Of a DNA stretch of 61,849 nucleotides, positions 16,524 to 25,292 are shown piece after piece. Positions within the stretch are counted from its first letter, which is position 1; every line of letters starts with the position of its first letter. A program made the translations under genes and the position numbers. The DNA lies in the NCBI GenBank assembly GCA_017479285.1, contig JAFVCL010000015.1, positions 1 through 61,849 on the forward strand, read 5' to 3'. Origin of the DNA: Lachnospiraceae bacterium (GTDB taxonomy: Bacteria; Bacillota; Clostridia; Lachnospirales; Lachnospiraceae). Below the pieces are notes generated by a model. The model saw only the letters and a list, made by a program, of their open reading frames with translations, did no database searches and had not been told where the DNA came from.

Positions 16524-18467
16524 ATGTACAGAACAAACAAAACAAAATCTATGATAAAGAAAACAATAGCCGGTCTTACCTGCATAACCTCTGCCGGAGT
16601 TCTTTGCTTAAGCTCCGTAAGAGCCTTTGCAGAAGAGACAGTATCAGCACAAACTCAGGTCTATGATGCGCCCGGCAGCTTTGGTGGTGAACTTGGTGTA
16701 AACAATAATGGATTTGGCGGTAATATAAGAGATTTCTTCGGCGGAGACTTTGGCAGTAACTCCGGAAATGTTACTCTCGCAGACGAGCCCACCGATATCG
16801 CAGTGAGCACGGTGACTAATACAGCATCACTGCTTGTTGCTGATGAAGCTAACGCAACCACCTACGTTATGACCGAGGATAATAACGACATAAAAATCGA
16901 CTCCGCAGGTACATATATAGTTACCGGTACCTGTTCAAACGGAAATATCACAGTAAAGAAAGGTACAACAGGTGTTGTTCTTATATTAAAAGACCTTGAT
17001 CTTACCAGCACCACAGGAGCTACGGTTTCTCTTAACAAAAACTCAGAGGTAAAGCTGGTTATCGAGGGGACAGTAAAACTAACAGATGCAGAAGACCCTG
17101 CCGACGAGGAATCCGAGGATACAGAGATCGCGGACGCCTTTGACGGAGCAGCCATAAAGGCAAAGGATGGCTCCAATGTGTATCTTACAGGCAGCGGAAC
17201 TCTTACGATCGACGCTTCGTCCTGCAAAAACGGAATAAAGGTTGGAGATGCGGATACCCCTTCATTCGTCGTTGACGGTTCTCTTACTATCAATATAAAT
17301 GCGGCAAACGATGCCTTTAACGCGGGATATGATCTTACAATATTAAGCGGGACAATAAATATCTCAGCAGGAGATGACGCGATCCACGCAGACCGTATAC
17401 TAACCATTGGTTCCTCCACCGGATCCGGACCCTCAATAATTGTCAGTTCCTGTGAGGAGGGCTTTGAGGGAACCGTTGTAAATCTCTTCGGCGGAAACGG
17501 TACGGTTAAATCCTCAGATGACGGAGTAAATGCTGCAAACAGCGACGGAACCTACAGCGATGAACTTGATTTCTCGATAAATATTACCGGCGGAACATGG
17601 GTGATCAATGCCGGAGGAGACGGATTAGATTCTAATGGGAATGTGAACATTACCGGTGGCAATATAACCATTACGAGCGGCAGTGTCGGTGGAGAAGCCG
17701 GTATCGATTATGACGGTTCATGCTATATATCGGGAGATGCAACAGTCGTTAACAACAGTGGGATCAGCGGTCCGGATGGCGCGGCGGAAATGCCCGGAGA
17801 CGGAGTTTCATTTCCGGGCGGTGGTAATTTCTCTGGAGATGGGTTATCCTTCCCCGGTGACGAGAGCCACTCCGAAGACAATGTCGCGAGTGACAGTGAC
17901 AATTCCTCTTCCGAAAATGAAAATACAAACACTGACTCAGGAGCCGTAAGTTTCGGCTGGGGTACGGGGGATTCTTCCTCCTACTGGTATGAAAATGGCG
18001 TCCGTCAGGGTACCGAATCTGATGATAAGTGTTTTTCGTATGCCGGAACTCTCAGAGGCAGGGAAATCTATGACCCCGAATCTGACGGATGGTATTGGTT
18101 GGATGTAAACGCCGACGGAGCAAAAGCAGTCGGAAAAGAAGTATTCATGCCTTACATATACCAAGACGAAGCAAATTGGAGTGATGAAGAAATCGAGACA
18201 AATTCTATGACATCAGACAGCGGTCTTGAGGAATATGTAGCCGAATGTATAAAAAACGGCACAGGAAAATGGGTGCGCTATGACGAAAACGGTTCGATGC
18301 TCAAGGGTTGGGTGACAATCGAAGGCACTCTTGCAGAGCTTTATCCCTTACAGGCAGGAAACACATATTACTATGACACAAAAACCGGTCTGATGGCAAA
18401 AGGAGCCCTGACCATTGATGGCGAAGATCACTACTTCGATGTGATTACCGGAGTTATGATATACTAA
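16524..18467 (+). CDS. Secreted Cthe_2159-like carbohydrate-binding protein with C-terminal wall-binding-like module
   Basis: 647 residues, signal peptide about 1-37. Residues about 110-410 are a beta-helix of Cthe_2159/DUF4353 type (EDNNDIKIDSAGTYIVTGTC, GNITVKKGTTGVVLILKDLDL, ADRILTIG, NVNITGGNITI), a family known to bind cellulose and pectin. A Gly/Ser/Asp linker leads to a C-terminal module beginning YWYENGVRQG, with GREIYDPESDGWYWLD, GKWVRYDENGSMLKGW and YYYDTKTGLMAKGA, like glucan- or choline-binding repeats. The same module is N-terminal in the proteins at 32679 and 34471. The gene shares a regulatory box with the 9788 gene. Its last 14 nt overlap the convergent gene. Confidence 0.88.
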   Translation: MYRTNKTKSMIKKTIAGLTCITSAGVLCLSSVRAFAEETVSAQTQVYDAPGSFGGELGVNNNGFGGNIRDFFGGDFGSNSGNVTLADEPTDIAVSTVTNTASLLVADEANATTYVMTEDNNDIKIDSAGTYIVTGTCSNGNITVKKGTTGVVLILKDLDLTSTTGATVSLNKNSEVKLVIEGTVKLTDAEDPADEESEDTEIADAFDGAAIKAKDGSNVYLTGSGTLTIDASSCKNGIKVGDADTPSFVVDGSLTININAANDAFNAGYDLTILSGTINISAGDDAIHADRILTIGSSTGSGPSIIVSSCEEGFEGTVVNLFGGNGTVKSSDDGVNAANSDGTYSDELDFSINITGGTWVINAGGDGLDSNGNVNITGGNITITSGSVGGEAGIDYDGSCYISGDATVVNNSGISGPDGAAEMPGDGVSFPGGGNFSGDGLSFPGDESHSEDNVASDSDNSSSENENTNTDSGAVSFGWGTGDSSSYWYENGVRQGTESDDKCFSYAGTLRGREIYDPESDGWYWLDVNADGAKAVGKEVFMPYIYQDEANWSDEEIETNSMTSDSGLEEYVAECIKNGTGKWVRYDENGSMLKGWVTIEGTLAELYPLQAGNTYYYDTKTGLMAKGALTIDGEDHYFDVITGVMIY

Positions 18468-18903
18468 AAACCCTCCCTAAAACCGCGTCGGCTTCCTCTT
18501 CCGAGAGAGTGGCCCTCCCGTCGAAAATAAGGATATTACCGTTTTCCCCGGGTATCTCCTTCGGGTCAATGATCCCACGCAAAAAGACCTGTGCAATATG
18601 ATTTACACAAGTCCTGCAATCGTAGAGATCCTTTAGCGCAGACGCGGATGAAATATCAGGGATGTCCGAAATACCAAGGACATTCCTGATATATTCATGT
18701 ATAAGCCGGGCAGCGATTCTTCTCTCCACCGGATTATCCATCTCCGTAAGATCAATGCTTTCCGCCCAGCCCTCACTTACAGCCCTGCGCACATACTCAC
18801 CATCGGTTATCTCCCCGAAAAGCTTCTCCCCCTCGTAAGCATTTCTTTCCAGATATAATCTTTTTATAAAATCTCCAAAAAGGATATTGCTCACACTTTT
18901 CAC
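18454..18903 (-). CDS. Conserved hypothetical protein
   Basis: 149 residues, soluble, acidic, predicted mostly helical. I do not recognise the family. It overlaps the 3' end of the upstream GTPase-NYN gene by 4 nt (ATGA), so it is translationally coupled to it, and its 3' end overlaps the convergent surface gene by 14 nt. A possible metal or redox pair is present in YDCRTCVN near residue 95. The coupling suggests a role linked to the GTPase fusion, but nothing in the sequence shows what that is. Confidence 0.75.
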   Translation of the reverse strand: MKSVSNILFGDFIKRLYLERNAYEGEKLFGEITDGEYVRRAVSEGWAESIDLTEMDNPVERRIAARLIHEYIRNVLGISDIPDISSASALKDLYDCRTCVNHIAQVFLRGIIDPKEIPGENGNILIFDGRATLSEEEADAVLGRVFSIS

Positions 18904-21761
18904 TTTCCCGCGTTAAAAGACGACTCCAGCTTATGTACCGGGATAGTATTTCCCAAACTGTTTTTCCGGTCTAAATAATCATCCCTCAGTTTTTTCCTCG
19001 CCCGGTCTATCTCTGCTTCAAATTCCGCGGCGGACATACGAAGCGCCCCCTCTCCCCATACGATGAGCTGTTCTATATGGTCGGAGGTGGCAACGGTTAC
19101 ACGGTAATCCTTTGCCTTTTTCTTTGTTGCCTGCTCGATGTACTGGTCTGCGGTCTCCGCCTCTTTTGTATAGACAACATAAATATTCTTTTGCTTTGTA
19201 ACAGAACCTATACCGCCGGGTACGAGGTAGGCATCAAAGACGAGTATCAGCTCTCCCCCGACTATGCCCTGATACTCACTGCATATATCTATAAGCCGTT
19301 CCCTGGCTCCATGGATATTGTCTTCCGTAAGGGGTTTTAACTCGCTCCATGCGTGGATCATATTGTATCCGTCAACCAAAAGACAATCCGGGAGGGGTCT
19401 GGATTTTTTTACGGAGCCATAACCGTTGGTTATTTCATTGTTTGATCCTTTTTCATCCCCAGCAGCACTTCGCGATGTCCTGTCCGGATTCTCGCCGGAA
19501 ATGCCCGTATTTTTCCATGCCTCGCTCCCTTTCCCTCTTTTATATATCTTCCGCCTTGATACGGCATCCTCTTTTCGGTTTCTGTGCTGGGAAGAAAATA
19601 TCGCGTCTATCTCTTCGAGAGAAATATATTTCTCCTCATGGCTTCCGGTCTGGGAATCTCTGTGGGAGGATGCCCGTGACCTCCCCTCTTCGCCTGTATT
19701 GTATACGCCCTTTTCTCCCTCCTGTCCATCGGCGCTTACGGTTTCCCCATAACCGCCGGTTATTATGCCGGCAACATTCATGCCGCTTATTCCCAGCTTC
19801 TCCAATGCTTTTTTATCAAGCGGACAGGGCATATGCGCGTATCCCGCCACCTCGTCCCAGGGCACCTGAAATCCCGCCCCATGTGCACAGAACACCGAGC
19901 CTGTCGGTCTTCTCATATCCTCCTCGGGTTCATATCCGCGCTCCGAAACAACCTTTTCCTGTTCAAAGCAGGGTTCATATCCCGAGAGCTCACAGATAAG
20001 GCTGCCTTCGCCTGCCGTGTACGCCGCAACCTCCCTCGAATACTCCCAGAATGTCGATACCGGAGCGGTTCCCTTCAGGACGGCAGTATTCCCTTCCCCG
20101 GTAAGCTCAGGCGGCAGTGCCTTCCCGTGCATCCTGTCTATATCCGTCATTGCCCTGCCGATAAAGGTACTCGGCAATGTAAGGGTAAAGCGGTAGACAG
20201 GCTCTAACAGTATCGCGTTTCCGTTTTCCCTGGCGTAACGGAGAGCATTTCTTAAAGCCCTGTATGTAGCCTGTCTGAAATCTCCGCCCTCTGTGTGCTT
20301 CGGGTGGGCGCGGCCTGTGATAAGGATGACCTTTATATCCGTAGTCTCGCTTCCGGTAAGTGTCCCGGGATGGATTGTTTCCAGGACATGCGTCTCTATA
20401 AGTCTCTGCCAGTTCTTGTCCAGTATGTCCGTACTGCAGGCAGACACAAATTCTACACCGCTCCCCCTCTCTCCGGGCTCGATCAGTAGCTGAACCTCCG
20501 CATAATGGCGCAAAGGCTCAAAATGTCCTATCCCGTATGCCGGTGCAGCAACAGTCTCCTTGTATACTATGCTTCCCGCTCCAAAGCCTATTTCCACTCC
20601 GAGTCTTTCAAGAACGATTCCCTTTAAGACCTGAAGCTGTATCTCCCCGTTTACATTGACAAATATCTCCTTGTGCCTGTCGTTCCATACAAAGGAAAGC
20701 TCGGGGTATTCCTCCATAAGGGGAGTAAGCTTTCCGTAGAGAAGAAGCTCGTTCTCTCCGGGGGGCAGCTCGATTTTATATCTTAATACCGGCTCAAGCA
20801 CCGGATAATATTTTTCCTTTTCGGTGCCGATCCCCTGGCCGGAGCTTGTCAGGGAAAGCCCCGTTACGGCAACGATCTGTCCCGCAACCGCCTCGGCGGC
20901 TGTCTCAAATTTTTCTCCGTTGTAAAGCCTTATCTGGTCGATCTTTTCCCCGTCCGACTCCTCTACGGGCATACGGGGAGTTATTTTTCCGAAGGTGATC
21001 TTTAGATGGGTCAGTCTCTCTCCGGATGGGGACCTGGTTATCTTAAAGACCCGTGCCCCGTACCGGGTATCCGCCGAAGCGTAGTCCGGCTCGGGAGCAT
21101 ACTTTGATATGCCCTCAAGCAGCTGCATTACACCCTCACCCTTAAGAGCCGAACCAAACCATACGGGAAACGAGAGCCTTCCCTCGATAGCCGACCTGAT
21201 ACTGTCGGCGGAAAGCGAGCCGGACTCAAGGTACTCCTCCATAAGCTTCTCGTCCGACATGGCAATCTCTTCAAGGGCGTCAGGTCCATCCCCCTCCATA
21301 TCCACACAGCCTTTAGACAGAGCTTCCCTTATCTCCTTCATAAGCCCAGCCCGGTCCGCTCCCTGCATATCCATCTTGTTTACGAAGATAACCGTTGGCA
21401 CTTCATAATGCTCCAAAAGTCTCCAGAGGGTTCTTGTATGGCTCTGTACTCCCTCGGGACCGCTGATTATAAGTATGCCAAGATCAATGACGGAAAGGAC
21501 TCTCTCCATCTCCGAGGAAAAATCCACATGTCCCGGTGTATCGAGGAGTGTGACATCCAGGTCACCATACTTAAATCTTGCCTGCTTTGAGAAAATGGTG
21601 ATGCCGCGGCTTCTCTCCATCTCATAATTGTCAAGGTAGGTATCTTTGTGATCCACCCGTCCGATGGTTCTTATCGTTCCCGTTGTATATAAAATATTTT
21701 CCGCAAGTGTGGTCTTCCCCGCATCCACATGTGCAAGAAGACCAATATTAAGGTTTCTCAT
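18900..21761 (-). CDS. Tet(M)/EF-G-like translational GTPase fused to a Rae1/YacP-like NYN nuclease domain
   Basis: 953 residues. Residues 1 to about 640 are a ribosomal-protection-type translational GTPase: G1 AHVDAGKTT, RGITIFSK, G3 DTPGHVDF, G4 NKMD, then domains II-V. A hydrophilic linker (about 650-790) follows. Residues about 792-935 are a NYN/PIN-like domain matching YacP/Rae1: LLVDGYNMIHAW, LILVFDAYLVPGG, KEAETADQYIE, VATSDHIEQ and GEGALRMSA, with the four acidic residues expected to bind metal. Rae1 of B. subtilis cleaves mRNA in the ribosomal A site. The fusion implies a ribosome-directed factor that displaces a ligand and/or cuts mRNA. Start at ATG 21761, where homology begins; there is no clear ribosome binding site, and TATACT lies 6 nt upstream. 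Confidence 0.9.
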   Translation of the reverse strand: MRNLNIGLLAHVDAGKTTLAENILYTTGTIRTIGRVDHKDTYLDNYEMERSRGITIFSKQARFKYGDLDVTLLDTPGHVDFSSEMERVLSVIDLGILIISGPEGVQSHTRTLWRLLEHYEVPTVIFVNKMDMQGADRAGLMKEIREALSKGCVDMEGDGPDALEEIAMSDEKLMEEYLESGSLSADSIRSAIEGRLSFPVWFGSALKGEGVMQLLEGISKYAPEPDYASADTRYGARVFKITRSPSGERLTHLKITFGKITPRMPVEESDGEKIDQIRLYNGEKFETAAEAVAGQIVAVTGLSLTSSGQGIGTEKEKYYPVLEPVLRYKIELPPGENELLLYGKLTPLMEEYPELSFVWNDRHKEIFVNVNGEIQLQVLKGIVLERLGVEIGFGAGSIVYKETVAAPAYGIGHFEPLRHYAEVQLLIEPGERGSGVEFVSACSTDILDKNWQRLIETHVLETIHPGTLTGSETTDIKVILITGRAHPKHTEGGDFRQATYRALRNALRYARENGNAILLEPVYRFTLTLPSTFIGRAMTDIDRMHGKALPPELTGEGNTAVLKGTAPVSTFWEYSREVAAYTAGEGSLICELSGYEPCFEQEKVVSERGYEPEEDMRRPTGSVFCAHGAGFQVPWDEVAGYAHMPCPLDKKALEKLGISGMNVAGIITGGYGETVSADGQEGEKGVYNTGEEGRSRASSHRDSQTGSHEEKYISLEEIDAIFSSQHRNRKEDAVSRRKIYKRGKGSEAWKNTGISGENPDRTSRSAAGDEKGSNNEITNGYGSVKKSRPLPDCLLVDGYNMIHAWSELKPLTEDNIHGARERLIDICSEYQGIVGGELILVFDAYLVPGGIGSVTKQKNIYVVYTKEAETADQYIEQATKKKAKDYRVTVATSDHIEQLIVWGEGALRMSAAEFEAEIDRARKKLRDDYLDRKNSLGNTIPVHKLESSFNAGK

Positions 21762-21889
21762 ATAAACAGTATAACAAATGTTTATGTAATAAAAAAATTT
21801 TTTTGCAACATTTTTGTTTTTCTTTCGTCTTATACAGCAGAGACGGTTAATTCGCTTACATAAGCGCACATTCAAAGAGGAGAATAATT

Positions 21890-23659
21890 ATGAAAAGAAA
21901 AAGTGTAATCGCATTTATCATCATAGCAGCAATGTTAGGAACCCCCATCACCGGGTGCGGTAATGCCCGTCAGACCCAGACCGACACTGCTCCGGCCAAT
22001 TCCACAGAGGCCTCAAGCCGACCCACAGATTCTCAGAGTGTTTCATCAGGAACTACTCAGGATTCAACCTCCGGACAGCTCAAGGATGATTATAATTCCG
22101 CCGCATATGATGCCTACATTTCCGACTCTGCTGCGTGTACCGAATCAAAAGAATCCTGCATTGACGGCAGTCGTTATGAATACGTGGACAATTCCCTCAT
22201 ACTTCCCTATTATCCTGATTTTTCCGTACCGGAGTGGAATACGGAAAGCTATGATAAGCCGGATGAAAACGGATATTGTCTGGTTCAGACCCAGCCCCTT
22301 TCCACCTTCGCTGCAGACGTTGATACAGCATCATATTCAAACATTCGCAGGATGATCGAGAACGGATGCAGCCTCTCCGATATACCTGCCGATGCAGTCC
22401 GCCCCGAAGAGTTCATCAACTATTTTTCATATGATCTGAATAAGCCCGGAAGGGGAGAAAAATTCGGTATCACAACGGAGCTTTCAAGCTGCCCCTGGAA
22501 TGATGGGCACAGCCTTTTGTTTGTAGGAATGACCACACAGGATCTGGATCTGCGTGAGGCACCCGATAATAATCTTGTATTTTTGATCGATGTGTCCGGC
22601 TCCATGTCCGATGAAAACAATCTGCCCCTTCTGCAGAAATCCTTTGACGAGCTTATTGATGCTCTGCCGGAGAACGGAACTGTTTCTATAGTTACATATG
22701 CAAGCGGTGAGACTGTGGTTCTCTCCGGAGAGAGCATGAAAAATAAGCAGGATATAAAGGATGCCATAGACGGTCTCGCAGCAGGAGGTGCAACCAATGG
22801 TGAGCAAGGGATCCAGAAGGCTTATGAGATCGCGGAAAAATACTTCATCAAGGGCGGCAACAACAGAGTCATAATGGCCACCGACGGCGACCTGAATGTT
22901 GGCATATCAGATCCTGATGAACTTGAGGATTTTATCAGCGAGAAGAAAAAGAACGGAGTCTTTCTCTCAGTACTCGGCTTCGGAATGGGCAATTACAAGG
23001 ATGACCGGCTGGAGAGACTGGCAGATTGCGGCAACGGTAATTACTCCTATATAGACAGCTTTTTCGAGGCTAAAAAGGTCCTGGTGGACGAGATGGGTTC
23101 CAATCTTGTAACCGTTGCAAAGGATGTAAAGCTGCAAGTAGAGTTTAATCCCTTGTATGTAAACGGATATCGTCTCATCGGGTACGAAAACCGCGTAATG
23201 GATGCTACGGATTTTAACGATGATACCAAGGATGGCGGAGAAATCGGCGCAGGTCACAGCGTCGTGGCTCTTTACGAGATCATCCCCAGCGGAAGCAGGG
23301 ATGCACTTACCCTTCGCTACCAGACCGGATCCGTCACCCCGGATAAAACCGCTGAAAAGTCTGAATATGATGATGAAATGGCACTGGTCAAGGTACGCTC
23401 CAAGGAGCCCGAAAGCGATAAATCCGGATTGGAGGAGCATGCGGTCATTTACGCAGATACTGTTTTGGATGAGGCTTCCGATAGTATGAAATTTGCAGGT
23501 CTCGTAGCAGAGTTTGCAATGATCCTCGGAAGAAGCGAGCACCTCGGAAACGGTTCCTTAGAGGATGTCATGGATGGCTGCAAAGACCTCATCGGCAATG
23601 ATGAGTACCGAAATGAATTTGCCTCCCTTGTCCGTATGATCGCCAAGAGAGAAAGATGA
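21890..23659 (+). CDS. VWA-domain lipoprotein (YfbK-like)
   Basis: 589 residues with lipobox TGC (Cys23), so surface-anchored. After a Ser/Thr/Gln-rich linker comes the von Willebrand N-terminal region (TFAADVDTASYSNIRRMIENG, VRPEEFINYFSYD), then a VWA domain with complete MIDAS (DVSGSMS; TNGEQG; ATDGDLN), and the C-terminal DUF3520-type region (GSNLVTVAKDVKLQVEFNP, ARL-like end). Such proteins are extracellular metal-dependent adhesion or scaffold proteins; the partner is unknown. Transcribed divergently from the GTPase-NYN gene with a 128-nt gap. A strong terminator follows. Confidence 0.9.
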   Translation: MKRKSVIAFIIIAAMLGTPITGCGNARQTQTDTAPANSTEASSRPTDSQSVSSGTTQDSTSGQLKDDYNSAAYDAYISDSAACTESKESCIDGSRYEYVDNSLILPYYPDFSVPEWNTESYDKPDENGYCLVQTQPLSTFAADVDTASYSNIRRMIENGCSLSDIPADAVRPEEFINYFSYDLNKPGRGEKFGITTELSSCPWNDGHSLLFVGMTTQDLDLREAPDNNLVFLIDVSGSMSDENNLPLLQKSFDELIDALPENGTVSIVTYASGETVVLSGESMKNKQDIKDAIDGLAAGGATNGEQGIQKAYEIAEKYFIKGGNNRVIMATDGDLNVGISDPDELEDFISEKKKNGVFLSVLGFGMGNYKDDRLERLADCGNGNYSYIDSFFEAKKVLVDEMGSNLVTVAKDVKLQVEFNPLYVNGYRLIGYENRVMDATDFNDDTKDGGEIGAGHSVVALYEIIPSGSRDALTLRYQTGSVTPDKTAEKSEYDDEMALVKVRSKEPESDKSGLEEHAVIYADTVLDEASDSMKFAGLVAEFAMILGRSEHLGNGSLEDVMDGCKDLIGNDEYRNEFASLVRMIAKRER

Positions 23660-23662
23660 TTA

Positions 23663-23718
23663 AAACCTCCCCGGCAGACACATTTGTTTCCATGGTCTGC
23701 CGGGGAGGTTTAATTTTT
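23663..23718. terminator. Bidirectional Rho-independent terminator
   Basis: Perfect 17-bp stem AAACCTCCCCGGCAGAC (23663-23679) / GTCTGCCGGGGAGGTTT (23695-23711). T-rich tracts follow on both strands. It separates the VWA gene from the convergent SPFH gene. Confidence 0.9.
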
Positions 23719-23783
23719 AGTAACTTTTTGTAAGTGTAAATCGTGGCTCTGGCATTAAGCCTTTATCTATAACATCTTGGGGC

Positions 23784-25154
23784 TTACTGCACGATGTCGC
23801 CGTCATCAAAAGGATCGCCGCACTCAGGGCAGAACTTGGGAGGATTCTTGGGATCCTCGGGCTCCCATCCGCACTTGTCACACTTGTAGATAGGCTCTCC
23901 TGCGGGCTTCTTTGCTCCGCACTCCTGACAGAACTTACCGGTATTTACAGCGCCGCATGAGCACTTCCAGCCTACCTCGGGCTCAGGTCTCTTTGCTCCG
24001 CACTCAGGGCAGAACTTTCCGCTTGCGGGCTTTCCGCATGAAGGACAGGTCCATCCGGGAGCTGCTCCTGCAGGTGCCATCTGTGGTGCTGCCTGCTGAG
24101 GCGCCCTCTGCTGGCCATACTGCGCGTTCATCTGGGCATTAACCGCATCAGCCTGTGCGAATCCGCTTGCTGCGTTTGCGCCTGCCATCTGTGCCATATT
24201 CATTCCCATGAATGCCATTGCGCTTCCGGCACCCTGGTTGCTTGCAGCTGCGTTCATAGCGGTCATTGTAGCTCCTGCGAGGTTTGCATTGCGGATGTTG
24301 GGATCCACAAATGCAGCATTCTTCTGGAGCTCCTTGAGCATCTTCTCGTCTTCCTCGTCTGCTGCCAGGGAAGATACGCCGACCTTAACGATCTCGATAC
24401 CGCGCTCCTCAAACCACTGCTTGGTAAGCTCCTCGCGCATAGCGTCTGCGAGCTCCTGGGTGTGGGCCATAACTGCGGAGTAACGGATTCCCATCTCGGA
24501 AATCCTTGCGAATGCGGGCTGGAGAGCTGTAAGGAACTCACTCTTTAACTGTCCGTCAATCTCGCTTCTCTTGTACTCGCTTGCAACATTACCACAGATA
24601 TTGGTGTAGAATACCATGGGGTTGCTGATCTTATAGCTGTACTCACCAAAGCACTTTACGGATACATCGATATCGATACCGGCTCTCTGGTCTACAACCC
24701 GGAAAGGAACCGGTCTGGGGGTTCCGTACTTGTTTCCGATGATTTCCTTAATGTTGAAGTAATAAACTCTCTGATCCTTTCCGGGCTGTCCGCCGAAAGT
24801 AAAACGATCGCCAAACTGCTTGAAGAAGTTAAGGAAGTTCTTGCCGAGGTTTCCGCCGTCGAAGAATGAATGCTCGGTTCCGGAATCGTAAGTAAACTCA
24901 CCGGGCTCAGCACAAAGCTCAACAACCTTACCCGACTCAACGATTATCATACACTGTCCGTTGTTTACGGCAATCCTTGAACCGTTGGAAATGATGTTGT
25001 CCTCTCCCTTGGTGTTTGAGGATCTTCCTGTTACTTTTTTCTGTCCTTTTACTACAAGTGTATCAGCCGGAATAGCATCGCAGTAGAAGAACTCCTTCCA
25101 CTGGTCCGCAAGCTGACCGCCCATAGCACCTTTAAATGCCTGAATAAGTCCCAT
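23784..25154 (-). CDS. SPFH-domain protein with C-terminal zinc ribbons
   Basis: 456 residues. The N-terminal 300 residues are an SPFH/Band-7-like domain of the virion-core/YdjI type (VVKGQKKVTGRSSNT, QCMIIVESGKVVELCAEPGEF, YYFNIKEIIGNKYGTPRPVPFRV). An Ala/Met/Gln-rich stretch (about 300-375) resembles a membrane-associating or flexible linker. Three zinc ribbons follow: CPSC..CPEC, CSCG..CQEC and CDKC..CPEC. These bacterial SPFH proteins are often tied to membrane stress or envelope-lesion response. AGGAG precedes the ATG. It is the only gene in its unit; the GH31 gene lies upstream on the same strand, 138 nt away. Confidence 0.88.
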   Translation of the reverse strand: MGLIQAFKGAMGGQLADQWKEFFYCDAIPADTLVVKGQKKVTGRSSNTKGEDNIISNGSRIAVNNGQCMIIVESGKVVELCAEPGEFTYDSGTEHSFFDGGNLGKNFLNFFKQFGDRFTFGGQPGKDQRVYYFNIKEIIGNKYGTPRPVPFRVVDQRAGIDIDVSVKCFGEYSYKISNPMVFYTNICGNVASEYKRSEIDGQLKSEFLTALQPAFARISEMGIRYSAVMAHTQELADAMREELTKQWFEERGIEIVKVGVSSLAADEEDEKMLKELQKNAAFVDPNIRNANLAGATMTAMNAAASNQGAGSAMAFMGMNMAQMAGANAASGFAQADAVNAQMNAQYGQQRAPQQAAPQMAPAGAAPGWTCPSCGKPASGKFCPECGAKRPEPEVGWKCSCGAVNTGKFCQECGAKKPAGEPIYKCDKCGWEPEDPKNPPKFCPECGDPFDDGDIVQ

Positions 25155-25292
25155 TTCTCTTATTTACTCCTTTCAAAATACCTTCTGTGTTTGTTTGTAA
25201 AACGAACTACGGGAATATTTTAGCATAAACCATAACAAAATTAAACCACCCAAATGTATAATGTGTAACACGAAGAATTGCTTTTCGATAAG

